A DNA stretch of 64,000 nucleotides from Acetobacter thailandicus. GTDB lineage: Bacteria > Pseudomonadota > Alphaproteobacteria > Acetobacterales > Acetobacteraceae. The DNA is taken from positions 310,001 to 374,000 of the forward strand of contig NZ_WOSV01000001.1 in assembly GCF_011516655.1 (NCBI RefSeq), in the 5' to 3' direction. The position numbers were made by a program, and so were the translations under genes. The notes beneath the pieces are model-generated. The model had not been told where the DNA came from. It did no database searches and saw only the letters and a program-made list of their open reading frames with translations. The stretch's first letter is position 1. Every line of letters starts with the position of its first letter. Shown piece after piece: positions 47,769-57,477 of this stretch.

Positions 47769-48413
47769 TCACCTGGTAAGACGCTCCCGCGCATAAGCCA
47801 GAGCCTGGGCAAGCACCTGATCAGCATCAAGATGATCTGTTTCTATCTGCAGCGCATCCCCGGCAGGCTTAAGCGGAGCAACAGCACGCTGAGAATCGGC
47901 CAGATCGCGTGCGCTGAGAGCCTCCTGCGTTTCTTTTAAAACCAGGGCTGCATCCGGGGCCTGCATATCACCACCCTGCTGCAGAAAACGCCGTAACGCA
48001 CGGGTCGCGGCTGATGCGGTGATAAAAAGCTTCACCTCAGCATCAGGAAAAATCACTGTGCCAATGTCACGACCATCAAGCACCGCCCCCTCCGGCCCGA
48101 CAAAACTGCGCTGCGTAGCAATCAGAGCTTCACGGACAGCTGGCTGAGCAGCCACCTCACTGGCAGCCCGGGTAACATCAGGCGTGCGTAAATCCTTACG
48201 TGCCAGATCGGCCGGTGTCAGCCGGGTTGCAAAAGCCTCGGCAGGGTCTGCCGGGTTATCACCCGCATCAAGCACAAGGCGGCCCACCGCACGATAAAGC
48301 AAACCTGTATCAAGGTAAGGCACACCAAGCGCCTTAGCCAGGCGTTTAGCCAGAGTACCCTTGCCAGCCGCCGCCGGGCCATCAACAGCAATAACAGGGC
48401 CACGCACACTCAT
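47769..48413 (-). CDS. cmk: Cytidylate kinase
   Basis: Phosphorylates CMP and dCMP. 214 residues: Walker-type loop AVDGPAAAGKGTLAKRLA, YLDTGLLYRAVG, and DGRDIGTVIFPDAEVKLFITASAATRALRR (lid/NMP region). Its ATG overlaps the aroA stop by four bases (ATGA), so the two are translationally coupled. Confidence 0.96.
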   Translation of the reverse strand: MSVRGPVIAVDGPAAAGKGTLAKRLAKALGVPYLDTGLLYRAVGRLVLDAGDNPADPAEAFATRLTPADLARKDLRTPDVTRAASEVAAQPAVREALIATQRSFVGPEGAVLDGRDIGTVIFPDAEVKLFITASAATRALRRFLQQGGDMQAPDAALVLKETQEALSARDLADSQRAVAPLKPAGDALQIETDHLDADQVLAQALAYARERLTR

Positions 48414-49771
48414 GCGGCAAGCCCTGCGCCAATACGGTTCAGCAGTTCAAAGAACCCCGGAAAGCTGGTGTTGATAAAAGTTGTATCATCAACCTCCACA
48501 GGCTGATCCGCCACCATACCGAGTACAGTCGCACTCATAGCCAGGCGATGGTCCATATGTGTCCCGACACATCCGCCACCAGGGATGGCGCCCTTTGTAC
48601 CATGCACAATCAGGTCATCCCCCTCAACGCTTGTGCGCACACCATTAACCTCAAGCAAAGCAATGGTTGAAGCAAAACGATCGCTCTCTTTCACACGCAG
48701 TTCACCCAGACCACGGAAACGCGATACGCCCTCAGCATAAGCGGCGGCCACAGACAGAACAGGATATTCATCAATCATAGAGGACGCACGCTCAGCAGGG
48801 ACGTCGACAGCCCTGAGAGCTGAAGCCTTTACCCGCAGGTCACCTGTTGGCTCACCCGCCTCAATACGCTGGTTAAGCACCTCAATCTGCCCACCCATTT
48901 CGCGCAGTGTGTCAAACAGCCCTGTGCGCAACACGTTCAGACCAACATTCTCGATCACGACCTCAGAGCCCGCGACAAGCAAAGACGCCACAACAATAAA
49001 AGCGGCTGAAGACGGGTCGCCCGGCACTATCACATCAGCGGCCTTAAGGCTCTGCCCACCCTGCAGACGAATAATACGACCTCCGGCAGATGTTTCCTCA
49101 ACACTGATCTGCACACCAAAATGCTTCAGCATATTTTCTGTATGGTCACGAGTCGGCACAGGCTCCTCAACACGGGTTTCCCCCTTCGCATTAAGGCCTG
49201 ACAACAAAATAGCAGACTTAACCTGAGCTGATGCCACCGGCAGGCGATATTCAAGAGCTTTTGGCTCTGCGCTTCCCTGAATAGCAAGAGGCAGCCTGCC
49301 CCCTTCGCGGCTCATGAAACGAGCCCCTGTTTCAGAAAGAGGAATGATAACCCGTTTCATTGGTCTGCGACGCAGACTGGCATCCCCCGTCATCACACTC
49401 ATCATGTTATGACTGGCCAGAATGCCACTGAGTAAACGGGCTGATGTGCCGGAATTACCCATGTTCAGAACATCAGCAGGCTCCTGCAACTGTCCCAGGC
49501 CACGCCCTTCAACAGTCCATGATCCGTCTGCATGACGGTGAATAACAGCACCCAGTGCACGCATGGCGTCAGCTGTGCACAGCACATCCTCGCCCTCAAG
49601 CAGGCCTGTGATATGGGTTGTACCCTTCGCCAGAGCAGAGAGCATCAGGGAACGGTGACTGATGGATTTATCACCAGGGACGACAGTGGTCCCTGTCAGA
49701 GGGGACTGAACGCGGCTGACACGCAACGGGCGAACCGCGGCACCTGAGGGGGAGGTTTCTGACTGTTTCAT
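48410..49771 (-). CDS. aroA: 3-phosphoshikimate 1-carboxyvinyltransferase (EPSP synthase)
   Basis: Shikimate-pathway enzyme joining shikimate 3-phosphate and PEP. 453 residues; PGDKSISHRSLMLSALAKG at 33-51, the LNMGNSGTSARLLSGILA signature, and the C-terminal RVKESDRFAS and HMDHRLAMSATVLG are diagnostic. The GNSGTSAR segment is of the class II (glyphosate-tolerant type) form as seen in other alphaproteobacteria; the tolerance itself is inference. First gene of aroA-cmk. Confidence 0.96.
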   Translation of the reverse strand: MKQSETSPSGAAVRPLRVSRVQSPLTGTTVVPGDKSISHRSLMLSALAKGTTHITGLLEGEDVLCTADAMRALGAVIHRHADGSWTVEGRGLGQLQEPADVLNMGNSGTSARLLSGILASHNMMSVMTGDASLRRRPMKRVIIPLSETGARFMSREGGRLPLAIQGSAEPKALEYRLPVASAQVKSAILLSGLNAKGETRVEEPVPTRDHTENMLKHFGVQISVEETSAGGRIIRLQGGQSLKAADVIVPGDPSSAAFIVVASLLVAGSEVVIENVGLNVLRTGLFDTLREMGGQIEVLNQRIEAGEPTGDLRVKASALRAVDVPAERASSMIDEYPVLSVAAAYAEGVSRFRGLGELRVKESDRFASTIALLEVNGVRTSVEGDDLIVHGTKGAIPGGGCVGTHMDHRLAMSATVLGMVADQPVEVDDTTFINTSFPGFFELLNRIGAGLAA

Positions 49772-50022
49772 AGCTGCATTTTCTCGGTATTACGGGGCAT
49801 CAAGTCAATCCGTCACTGTGCAGAAAACGCCATCAAAGCAAGAAAAAACGATTTTTTGAGCTATCAGGGTTTGACACAAACTCTATGCAATGGCATCTGG
49901 CCACGGCTTAATCACCATTATTGAGTCTGCGGTTTCGACTGTCGGAACCGGGATTCGTTCCTTATTCAGGAAGGCTTTGCCGCCTTTCTGATCTCTGCTC
50001 ATGATCGACAGGTAGTAGCAAG

Positions 50023-50361
50023 ATGTCTCAGCAGCCCGATCTCGGCACCAAACGCGTCTGCGTCTCCTGTGGTGCCCGCTTTTACGATCTCGACCGCCCA
50101 ACAGCCATCTGCCCGAAATGTGGCACGGCTCAGCCTGATCTCGTGCCGCGCCTGCGTCGCACAAGTGACAGCCTGATTTCCAGCTCGTCTAATACGACAC
50201 CGGCTCAGAAAGATGAGGATGATCTGGATCTCGGCACAGATACCGATACAGATGCCGATGCAGATCTTGATGATGCACCGGAACTGGATGACGACGACGA
50301 TGATGATGACATCAGCTCAGATATCGATGTCACCACCGACAAAGAAGATCACGATTCGTGA
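50023..50361 (+). CDS. TIGR02300-family zinc-ribbon protein with acidic tail
   Basis: 112 residues. An N-terminal zinc ribbon GTKRVCVSCGARFYDLDRP...CPKCG is followed by a linker and a very acidic tail (an uninterrupted run of aspartates near residue 90). This architecture is typical of the alphaproteobacterial TIGR02300 family, whose function is unknown. Closed by a strong terminator. Confidence 0.9.
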   Translation: MSQQPDLGTKRVCVSCGARFYDLDRPTAICPKCGTAQPDLVPRLRRTSDSLISSSSNTTPAQKDEDDLDLGTDTDTDADADLDDAPELDDDDDDDDISSDIDVTTDKEDHDS

Positions 50362-50367
50362 TCTGAT

Positions 50368-50406
50368 AAAAAACCTCATCACTGTCATGGTGATGAGGTT
50401 TTTTTA
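50368..50406. terminator. Bidirectional Rho-independent terminator
   Basis: AAACCTCATCAC pairs perfectly with GTGATGAGGTTT around TGTCATG, with A-run and T-run flanks on opposite sides. It can serve the zinc-ribbon gene (plus) and folB (minus). Confidence 0.94.
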
Positions 50407-50407
50407 T

Positions 50408-50809
50408 TCAGGCTATTTTTTGCCGGCGTTCAATTTCAACGCCAACCGACTCGATTTCTTCAAACACATCGAGTTTTTCTATTTTCACTCTGACAACCTG
50501 CACACGCTGATCAGCCAGCACGCCAGCTGCAATACGCTCGGCCAGTGTCTCCACCAGTCTCACATGCCCTTCAGCAATGATCTGGTGCACAAGCCTGACA
50601 ACATGCTCGTATGACACCGTACGGCTAAGGTCATCCTGCCCGACCTCAAGGTCGTTTCTGTCAGGAACACCAAAAGCAACAGATACACGAATACGCTGCG
50701 TCACATTCAGTTCATGCGGAAAAACGCCAATATAGGCATCAATCAGCATATTATTGATAAACAGACAGCGCAGAGGCTGCTCGCTCACCCAGGGCGCAAA
50801 AACAGTCAT
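50408..50809 (-). CDS. folB: Dihydroneopterin aldolase
   Basis: Folate-pathway enzyme making 6-hydroxymethyl-dihydropterin from dihydroneopterin. 133 residues from ATG 50809; the family segments AYIGVFPHELNVTQRIRVSVAFGV, TVSYEHVV and VETLAERIA are visible. A longer frame to 50887 lies mostly inside the upstream reductase and is unlikely. Immediately follows the FolM-like reductase. Confidence 0.9.
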   Translation of the reverse strand: MTVFAPWVSEQPLRCLFINNMLIDAYIGVFPHELNVTQRIRVSVAFGVPDRNDLEVGQDDLSRTVSYEHVVRLVHQIIAEGHVRLVETLAERIAAGVLADQRVQVVRVKIEKLDVFEEIESVGVEIERRQKIA

Positions 50810-50819
50810 ATTTCTTTTC

Positions 50820-51623
50820 TCACTCTTCCTGAGCAGACTGCGCTGAAACCGGAGACCACTGTAAATGCTGCCCTCCGTCCAGGGCAAGCATCTGCCCGGT
50901 CACAGATGGCAGGGCCAGAAATGCAAGAGCAGCCCGGGCCACTTCGTCGGGTGATGTACCATGCCCAAGCGGCACAGATGCACACTGACGGGCAAACTGT
51001 GCGTCACTCTGCCTTGTACTGGCGAGGGCCGGACCAGGCCCTATAGCATTTACTCTGATTTTATGAGGAGCAAGTGCCAGAGCCATAGTTTGTGTCAGAG
51101 TCCATAATGCACTTTTTGACACGGTATAACTGACAAAGTGAGGCGTAAGCGACCAGACCCGCTGGTCAAGCATGTTTAAAATTACCCCCTCAGCCTCTGC
51201 CGGCAATGCTTTACCAAAGGCCTGCATAAGCACAAAAGGGGCACGCAGGTTAGGCTGCATATGTTCTGCCCAGCTGTCAGCCGTAACTTCATCCCACTCG
51301 TCACGTTCAAAAGTCGAAGCATTATTGATCAGCACCCCTAACGGGCCACCAAGAGCCGCAGCGGCACGCGGCAAAAGAGTTTTTGTATCCTCTTCCACCA
51401 TCATATCCGCCTGAAGCAGACATGCCTTACGCCCCAGAACCTCAACAGCACGCAGGGTTTGTTCTGCCTCAGCTGTCTCTTCCCGGTAATGAATGGCAAC
51501 ATCAAACCCGGCGCGGGCCAGTGCCATGACCATAGCCTGCCCCAGCCGTGCCTTTCCACCCGTCACCAGGGCACGACGCGGCACCGCCTGCGACACAGGC
51601 AGAGTATTATGTTCTTCTGACAT
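50820..51623 (-). CDS. FolM-like short-chain dehydrogenase (pteridine reductase family)
   Basis: 267-residue SDR protein. NADPH-binding loop TGGKARLGQAMVMALARAG is of the TGGxxRLG type seen in FolM and pteridine reductases. LINNASTFERDEWD replaces the usual NNAG, the catalytic Tyr-Lys lies in FVSYTVSKSALW, and NAIGPGPAL follows. Paired with folB, it fits dihydromonapterin/dihydrofolate reduction, an alternative to DHFR. Substrate inferred from context. Confidence 0.75.
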   Translation of the reverse strand: MSEEHNTLPVSQAVPRRALVTGGKARLGQAMVMALARAGFDVAIHYREETAEAEQTLRAVEVLGRKACLLQADMMVEEDTKTLLPRAAAALGGPLGVLINNASTFERDEWDEVTADSWAEHMQPNLRAPFVLMQAFGKALPAEAEGVILNMLDQRVWSLTPHFVSYTVSKSALWTLTQTMALALAPHKIRVNAIGPGPALASTRQSDAQFARQCASVPLGHGTSPDEVARAALAFLALPSVTGQMLALDGGQHLQWSPVSAQSAQEE

Positions 51624-51652
51624 GATTTCTCCTTTGACAGCAGCGGCTTACA

Positions 51653-52246
51653 CTACGCCGGGCGACGGGCCCCGAGTGCTGCAGCCAGTGTGCCATCATC
51701 AAGCACATCAAGGGCGCCACCGGCTGGTACACCCTGCGCAACCCGGCTTAGTGTCACCTCATACTCAGCCAGCCTGTCCATCAGCCAGTGCATGGTTGTT
51801 GCACCCTCAACAGTTGCACCCAGCGCAAGAATGATCTCACGCACCTGCCCCGCATCAAGGCGCGCCAGTAAGGACGCAATATTAAGATCTTCAGGACCGA
51901 CGCCTGCCAGAGGTGACAATGTACCCCCGAGCACCTGATACACCCCGCCATGCACTCCGGCACGCTCAAGCGCCCACAAATCGCCCACTGTTTCAACGAC
52001 GCAGACAAGCCGCTGATCACGCGTTTCATCTGTGCAAATATGACACGGATCAGAGGTATCAAGATTACCACAGGTGGAACAGGTTGTGACGGCCTGCCCC
52101 GTCTGATCGAGTGCTCTGAGCAAAGGCTGCAGGCGAGCCTGCGGGTCACGCAGCAGGTAAAGCACGATGCGGCGCGCCGAGCGTGGACCAAGACCAGGAA
52201 GACGCCCGAACAGCCTTATCAGCTGCTGTATTTCGTGCCCGCCCAT
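51653..52246 (-). CDS. recR: Recombination mediator RecR
   Basis: 197 residues. Helix-hairpin-helix start (LIRLFGRLPGLGPRSARRIVLYLL), four-cysteine zinc finger (CSTCGNLDTSDPCHIC), and Toprim domain (CVVETVGDLWALERAGVHGGVYQVLGG). Loads RecA at gaps with RecF/RecO. Follows ybaB and dnaX in the common dnaX-ybaB-recR order. Confidence 0.96.
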   Translation of the reverse strand: MGGHEIQQLIRLFGRLPGLGPRSARRIVLYLLRDPQARLQPLLRALDQTGQAVTTCSTCGNLDTSDPCHICTDETRDQRLVCVVETVGDLWALERAGVHGGVYQVLGGTLSPLAGVGPEDLNIASLLARLDAGQVREIILALGATVEGATTMHWLMDRLAEYEVTLSRVAQGVPAGGALDVLDDGTLAAALGARRPA

Positions 52247-52252
52247 AAGAGG

Positions 52253-52576
52253 TCAGAAAGGAAGTTTCATACCGGCGGGCAGGTTCAGACCACCTGTCAC
52301 TTTTTCCATCTCTTCTGCGGCTTTCACGTCAAGTTTGGTGCGGGCATCAGCACAGGCCGCAACGATCAGGTCCTGAAGCATTTCCATCTCAGCAGGGTCA
52401 GCAAGCTTAGGGTCGATCGTGATGGAACGCATATCACCTTTACCGCTCAGAAGAACCGTTACCATACCGGCACCTGAACTGCCTTCAATTGTCATTGCCT
52501 CAAGGGTCGCCTGCATGGCTTCCATTTTAGACTGCATCTGAGAGGCCTGTTTCATCAGACCGGCTAAGTTTTTCAT
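52253..52576 (-). CDS. ybaB: Nucleoid-associated protein YbaB/EbfC
   Basis: 107 residues from ATG 52576, with AGGAGA upstream; [20 protein letters not shown] is the family start. [25 protein letters not shown] is the core. Binds DNA; in Gram-negatives adjacent to recR. A GTG/ATG nine codons earlier is less likely. Confidence 0.94.
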   Translation of the reverse strand: MKNLAGLMKQASQMQSKMEAMQATLEAMTIEGSSGAGMVTVLLSGKGDMRSITIDPKLADPAEMEMLQDLIVAACADARTKLDVKAAEEMEKVTGGLNLPAGMKLPF

Positions 52577-52662
52577 TGTGTCTCTCCTGCTGGTGCCGCA
52601 CAAAGCAGCATTTTTTGTTAAGAAATAAAATAAGCATCTCAGCCCCGTACTGCTACCCCGCC

Positions 52663-54582
52663 TTAATCAAAAGACAGGCCTGGGTCTGTCGGACGCTCAT
52701 CTTCATCTGTCAGTTCAGCATCAACCGGTGCAAATATAAGATCGGGAATCTCCTCAGGGGGGAGACCATACTCATCCAGAGCATGATCTTTCACATCCCC
52801 CAGCTCCGCCTCAGGGAAAACCTTAAGAATGGCCTGAACCAGGGGATGAGCCTGCACATCCTGGCGCTGAAACTGAATAATTTCAGCACCCTGTTCATCC
52901 AGAGTCGGTTCACCTTCCTCCTGAGACAAAGTAATGCGCCATGACATACCGGTCACAGCCTGCAAAACTGTCTGTAAAGGCTTAACAGGATGAGGGGTTG
53001 CACCTTCTTTAATGCGAATAACAATATGACCGGGCGCAAACGACACCAGGTGCACAGCATGGCGCAACACGCCATGTAAACTCGCCTGGCGCTCCTGCCT
53101 GACCAGAGCAACAACCTCCCGCCAGCTGCGGGGCTGAGCGGATACGGCTTCAGCCTGGGGAGCACTCTGCACCGTATCAGGTTCAGGTAAACGTAAGGCT
53201 GTCGCACCACCACCCTGCCCACCAGAAACAACCTGCGGCATAACCCGGCTGCTGCCAGATGGAGGCATGCTCTCAGACGGTGCATCCTGCCTGCGCTCCA
53301 CCGGAGCCTGCGGCGGCATACCACCAGCAGAAAGCTGCTTAATCACCTCCCCCGGCGATGGCAGGTCTGCAACATAGCACAGGCGGATCAGCACCATATC
53401 AGCCGCAGCACGACGATCAGGTGCCTGTTCGACCTCCTGAATACCTTTTACAAGCATCTGCCAGGCACGCATCAGCACAGGCACAGGCAGGCTGTCGGCC
53501 AGTGCAGCCCCACGTACACGCTCAGCCTCAGGCATATCCGCGGCATCTCGCAGACCCGGAACGGCCCTCAGACGAGATACTGTGTGAATCAGATCAAGTA
53601 TATCATTCAGCACGAGGCCGGGGTCAGCCCCGCGTGCATGCGCTGCATCAGCCAGGGCAAGTGCCGTATCAGGCTTGCCGGTCATCACCGCTTCAAGCAG
53701 GTCAAACACAACCTGACGGTCAGCAAGGCCGAGCATATCGGTCACAACAGCGGCACTTACCTCATCCTCAGCCGTACCGCGGGTAGCAGCCTGGTCAAGC
53801 AGCGACAGGCCGTCACGCACCGAACCATCAGCCGCACGGGCGATAAGAGCCAGGGCATCAGACGAGAGACGAAGTGCTTCTTTTTCGGCAATACGCTGAA
53901 AAAGAGCTACGAGGTCAGACTGTGCAACACGCCGCAGGTCAAAACGCTGACAGCGCGACAAAACCGTTACCGGTACTTTACGCAGCTCCGTCGTGGCGAA
54001 AATAAAAGTGACCTGAGCCGGTGGCTCCTCAAGAGTTTTCAGCAACGCATTAAATGCATTACGCGAGAGCATATGCACTTCATCAATGATGAAGACCTTC
54101 ATGCGCCCCTGCATAGGGCGAAAGCGCGTAGCTTCTATAATCTCACGTACATCATCAACACCGGTGCGCGAGGCTGCGTCCATCTCGAGCACGTCTGGAT
54201 GACGGTCTTTTAAAATAGCAACACAGTTAGCACAGACACCGCACGGGTCGGCCGTGGGGCCACCCTGTCCGTCCGGACCGGTGCAGTTAAGGGCACGGGC
54301 GATAATACGGGCTGTTGTTGTTTTACCCACGCCGCGCACGCCTGTGAGCATAAACGCATGTGCCACACGCCCAAGCCTGAAAGCATTGCGCAATGTGCGC
54401 ACCATAGCGTCCTGACCGATAAGGTCATCGAACGTTGCAGGCCGGTATTTTCGGGCCAGAACACGATAGGGTGCAGCGGGGGAAGAAACCGGCTCTAAAA
54501 AACCGTCGGAGAAACCGGGCTGCTCCAGGAGGGAATCGGGAGGCTCCGCCTGAGGAGAGCCGGCATCGGCCTTATCGGTCAT
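52663..54582 (-). CDS. dnaX: DNA polymerase III subunit tau/gamma
   Basis: Clamp-loader ATPase of 639 residues from the ATG at 54582 ([10 protein letters not shown]), which has GGAA seven bases upstream; an in-frame ATG at 54657 lies beside the SRP RNA and would add 25 unlikely residues. [15 protein letters not shown], Walker [14 protein letters not shown], the four-cysteine zinc site (CTGPDG...CGVCANC), Walker [11 protein letters not shown] and the sensor motif [20 protein letters not shown] are all clear. The C-terminal tau region is Pro-rich and acidic. Confidence 0.95.
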   Translation of the reverse strand: MTDKADAGSPQAEPPDSLLEQPGFSDGFLEPVSSPAAPYRVLARKYRPATFDDLIGQDAMVRTLRNAFRLGRVAHAFMLTGVRGVGKTTTARIIARALNCTGPDGQGGPTADPCGVCANCVAILKDRHPDVLEMDAASRTGVDDVREIIEATRFRPMQGRMKVFIIDEVHMLSRNAFNALLKTLEEPPAQVTFIFATTELRKVPVTVLSRCQRFDLRRVAQSDLVALFQRIAEKEALRLSSDALALIARAADGSVRDGLSLLDQAATRGTAEDEVSAAVVTDMLGLADRQVVFDLLEAVMTGKPDTALALADAAHARGADPGLVLNDILDLIHTVSRLRAVPGLRDAADMPEAERVRGAALADSLPVPVLMRAWQMLVKGIQEVEQAPDRRAAADMVLIRLCYVADLPSPGEVIKQLSAGGMPPQAPVERRQDAPSESMPPSGSSRVMPQVVSGGQGGGATALRLPEPDTVQSAPQAEAVSAQPRSWREVVALVRQERQASLHGVLRHAVHLVSFAPGHIVIRIKEGATPHPVKPLQTVLQAVTGMSWRITLSQEEGEPTLDEQGAEIIQFQRQDVQAHPLVQAILKVFPEAELGDVKDHALDEYGLPPEEIPDLIFAPVDAELTDEDERPTDPGLSFD

Positions 54583-54612
54583 TGCGGTTCCGGATAATGG
54601 AGACTGGCTCTG

Positions 54613-54642
54613 CCTGTCCCTTATTTGTAAGGGAATAACAGG
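54613..54642. other. Stem-loop between SRP RNA and dnaX
   Basis: CCTGT/ACAGG and CCCTTA/TAAGGG enclose a TTTG loop. It sits downstream of the SRP RNA on the minus strand and upstream of dnaX. It may mark the 3' end of the RNA; no U-run follows. Confidence 0.5.
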
Positions 54643-54657
54643 TGGAAAGCCGAACAA

Positions 54658-54740
54658 TGACCCGGACGAAACTCACTGTGGCTGCTTCCTTCCGGATCTG
54701 ACCAGGTCAACAAGGTATCCGTCCACTGCCGACTTTCCGT
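54658..54740 (-). ncRNA. ffs: Signal recognition particle RNA (4.5S, bacterial small type)
   Basis: On the minus strand the universal SRP RNA core GACCTGGTCAGATCCGGAAG followed by GAAGCAGCCA is present at about 54679-54709, with partly complementary flanks (GGACGGA/TTCGTCC) forming the long hairpin. It binds Ffh to target membrane proteins. The dnaX-ffs neighbourhood is typical. Ends are approximate. Confidence 0.9.
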
Positions 54741-54905
54741 CGCAAGCGATAACACCAAACTGGCCCTGCTGCCAAGTCCGTATCTGGCACTTCTGCCACT
54801 GCGGCACAGATTTTCTTCCTTTACATGGCAAAAAAGAGCACAAAGAGGCTATAGACACAGCCATACTGTTTAAAATTTCTCCGCCAGACATAAGAAAGTG
54901 TAAAC

Positions 54906-55322
54906 GTGCTCAGATTAAAAACATCCTCATTTATACCTGTTGTTTTCTCTGCTTTTTGCTGCTTTTCCTCGGTGGCACATGCTGAAAAAAAAGATTCAGT
55001 TAACGGTAATGTACCCAATGCTCAGCTGCAGAAAGAGCTCGCTGTTTTACGCTTTCAGCCTGATTCAGCCAGTGAATCCTGTATTAATGCCCTTAAAGAG
55101 CTGCACAAAACCCAGGATCTGATTGACAAAAAAGAGCAGCGTTCATCCAGCGACCCTGATCTGGCTATTGCCCATGATGTTCTGGAATCAGATTTCGAAA
55201 ATGCGATCGAAATGTGCTCCCCTGATGTGCGCAGATTATGTGGTGTGCATGACCCCGACGTAAAGCTTGCCAAAGCCTGTGAAAACGTTGGCAGCCTGCC
55301 TGACACGACGCCAGAAAACTAA
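54906..55322 (+). CDS. Small secreted cysteine-containing protein, function unknown
   Basis: 138 residues starting GTG at 54906. A signal peptide (cut after SVAHA) precedes a mature region of about 110 residues with four cysteines. The stretch MCSPDVRRLCGVHDPDVKLAKAC resembles the C-x3-D-x4-C spacing of cysteine-rich (GLG1-type) repeats, but this is a weak likeness. I do not recognise a functional family. It converges on opgH. Confidence 0.6.
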   Translation: MLRLKTSSFIPVVFSAFCCFSSVAHAEKKDSVNGNVPNAQLQKELAVLRFQPDSASESCINALKELHKTQDLIDKKEQRSSSDPDLAIAHDVLESDFENAIEMCSPDVRRLCGVHDPDVKLAKACENVGSLPDTTPEN

Positions 55323-55335
55323 TATTACCCGCTTC

Positions 55336-57477
55336 TTATTTCTCAGGCAGCGCAACCAGGGCTTCAACCCCTTCGCGGCACCCCAGTACAGCAGCTTTCT
55401 CTTTGATCGTCAGAGCATGCTCAGCAACAGCAACACTGGGGGCCTCCTTCACCTTTAGCAGACCAACCAGGCGATCAGCACTGATCGGTTCACCAGGCTG
55501 GCGTGGGCGAGGCAGCATCTCAAGATGCGCTTTACGCAATGCCTTATTTTTACGCAGAGCAGAAATTGCACCCTCAGGCAGAATATCTGCCTCGGTTTTC
55601 AGTTCATTCTGTACAGTGACCAGGACCTCAGGAGGGTATGTTTCTTCCGGAATAAGCAAAACGCCTGCCCGACGCAGTGCTTCACCTGTCTTGCGACTGC
55701 TGGTCAGCACCACGAGAGGGATAGCCAGCAACAGCCCCAGCAGAACAGGTGTCATCCAGAAAAATAAAGCCGATGATACAATCCATGCACCACATCCCAG
55801 TACGAGACCAAAGAGTGTGAACTTAGTGTACTGCTTTACGACAATTTTAACCGGAAAATCTCCATCATCACGACGCTGAGCATTCCACCCGGAATCATGC
55901 CCGGATAAAATAGAAACCACAGCAGAGGTCTGAATCAGCATAGCAACCGGTGCAATCAACCCGCCGATAAAGGTTTCGACAAGCACAGAAATGGCGGCTC
56001 TGATAAAGCCACCGCACCCTTTGCGGGTCGTTTTATCAAAAAGCAAAGCAATATAAGCCAGAAATTTTGGAGCCAGCAGCACCAGCATCGTACCAATAAA
56101 CACATATTTTGCCTGCACCGGGTCAACATGTGGCCAGTTAGGATAAAGCGTTTTGGTATCGCCAAAATATTCGGGGCGCTGAAAATGGGCCTGCAAAGAA
56201 ATACAAATACCGGTCAGCAGAAAAATCAGCCACAACGGTGACGTAACATAAGCTCCTATGCCAACAATCATATGCATACGGCTGATCCAGCTCAGCCCTC
56301 TGGCTGGCAGAACCTTCATATGCTGCAGATTACCCTGGCACCAGCGCCGGTCGCGAATAGCAACGTCAGTCAGCGAGGGGGGACTCTCCTCATAAGAACC
56401 ATCAAGAGCCGGCACCATATGAATGGCCCAGCCACCCCGGCGCATCAGCGCAGCCTCGACAAAGTCATGGCTGAGAATATGCCCGCCAAAAGGTGGTCGC
56501 CCCGGGACATGAGGCAGCCCGGCCTGAGAGGCAAATGCACGGGTGCGGATAATCGCATTATGCCCCCAGTAATTCCCCTCAGAGCCATGCCACCAGGCAA
56601 TACCATGTGCAATAACCGGACCATACACACGCCCGGCAAACTGCTGCATGCGGGCAAAAAGTGTACCCCCGCCTACAATCACCGGTAATGTCTGAATAAG
56701 CCCCACATTCGGGTGGCGCTCCATCGCTCCTGCCATACGCACCAGTGTGTCACCCGACATCACAGAATCTGCATCCAGCGTGACCATATGCGCGTAAGCA
56801 CCGCCAAAACGACGCACCCACTCACCAATATTACCGGCTTTACGCTCAGTATTGTTATGACGACGGCGGTAATACACACGCCCGCCCGGCCCTGTGTAAT
56901 CACGCAAAGCCAGAAAAGCAGCCTCTTCTTCAATCCACACATCAGGCTGCGTCGTATCAGACAAAATAAACAGATCGAACGCACCGATCTGCCCTGTTGC
57001 CTTCAGACTGCTATATATAGCTTTAAGGCCTGCCATAACCCGGTGTGGTGATTCATTATAAACCGGCAGCAACAGAGCCGTACGGCTTTGCAGCTCAGGC
57101 AATGGTCCGGAACGGGTCAGCCCCAGACCAAGGCCGCCGCGGGTCAGCATAGAAAAAAAGCCCGCACAGGCTGAGGTGAAAGCCAGCCCTATCCAGAAAA
57201 ACAGCAACACAAAAAGCGCGAGCATCGTAAACCCGAGCAGCGTGACACCATTGGCGTCAAGCACCAGGTGCATATGCCAGGCACCATAGACTGTCAGCGC
57301 GAGCGCCGAACCCAGAACAGACAGCCGCCGCAAAACAATAGTGCGGGGCTCTGTTACCGGCGTGCGGGGTCGCCCCTCTTTATCCGGCCGGGCAGAAAAG
57401 CTCTGCTCAGGCATAAAAAGAGGTGACTCAGCAGGCAACGCTTCAAAAGCTGAAATGTCAGGTGTTACGGAGTCCAT
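55336..57477 (-). CDS. opgH: Osmoregulated periplasmic glucan glucosyltransferase OpgH
   Basis: 713-residue inner-membrane GT2 enzyme that polymerises the glucan backbone from UDP-glucose and exports it. Spans near 55-100 and in the C-terminal third. The catalytic domain shows LPVYNESPHRVMAG, MVTLDADSVMSGDTLVRM (DxD), HDFVEAALMRRGGWAIH and the RDRRWCQGNLQHMKVL (QxxRW-type) acceptor motif. Starts within the opgG end (13-base overlap); translation probably coupled. Confidence 0.95.
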   Translation of the reverse strand: MDSVTPDISAFEALPAESPLFMPEQSFSARPDKEGRPRTPVTEPRTIVLRRLSVLGSALALTVYGAWHMHLVLDANGVTLLGFTMLALFVLLFFWIGLAFTSACAGFFSMLTRGGLGLGLTRSGPLPELQSRTALLLPVYNESPHRVMAGLKAIYSSLKATGQIGAFDLFILSDTTQPDVWIEEEAAFLALRDYTGPGGRVYYRRRHNNTERKAGNIGEWVRRFGGAYAHMVTLDADSVMSGDTLVRMAGAMERHPNVGLIQTLPVIVGGGTLFARMQQFAGRVYGPVIAHGIAWWHGSEGNYWGHNAIIRTRAFASQAGLPHVPGRPPFGGHILSHDFVEAALMRRGGWAIHMVPALDGSYEESPPSLTDVAIRDRRWCQGNLQHMKVLPARGLSWISRMHMIVGIGAYVTSPLWLIFLLTGICISLQAHFQRPEYFGDTKTLYPNWPHVDPVQAKYVFIGTMLVLLAPKFLAYIALLFDKTTRKGCGGFIRAAISVLVETFIGGLIAPVAMLIQTSAVVSILSGHDSGWNAQRRDDGDFPVKIVVKQYTKFTLFGLVLGCGAWIVSSALFFWMTPVLLGLLLAIPLVVLTSSRKTGEALRRAGVLLIPEETYPPEVLVTVQNELKTEADILPEGAISALRKNKALRKAHLEMLPRPRQPGEPISADRLVGLLKVKEAPSVAVAEHALTIKEKAAVLGCREGVEALVALPEK

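Noticed and set aside
49871-49900. TTGACA-like promoter upstream of the zinc-ribbon gene
   Set aside because: No acceptable -10 element occurs 16-18 bases downstream.
54657-54905. tRNA or other structured RNA between dnaX and the small secreted protein gene
   Set aside because: Only the SRP RNA core is recognisable; no cloverleaf can be drawn in the rest.
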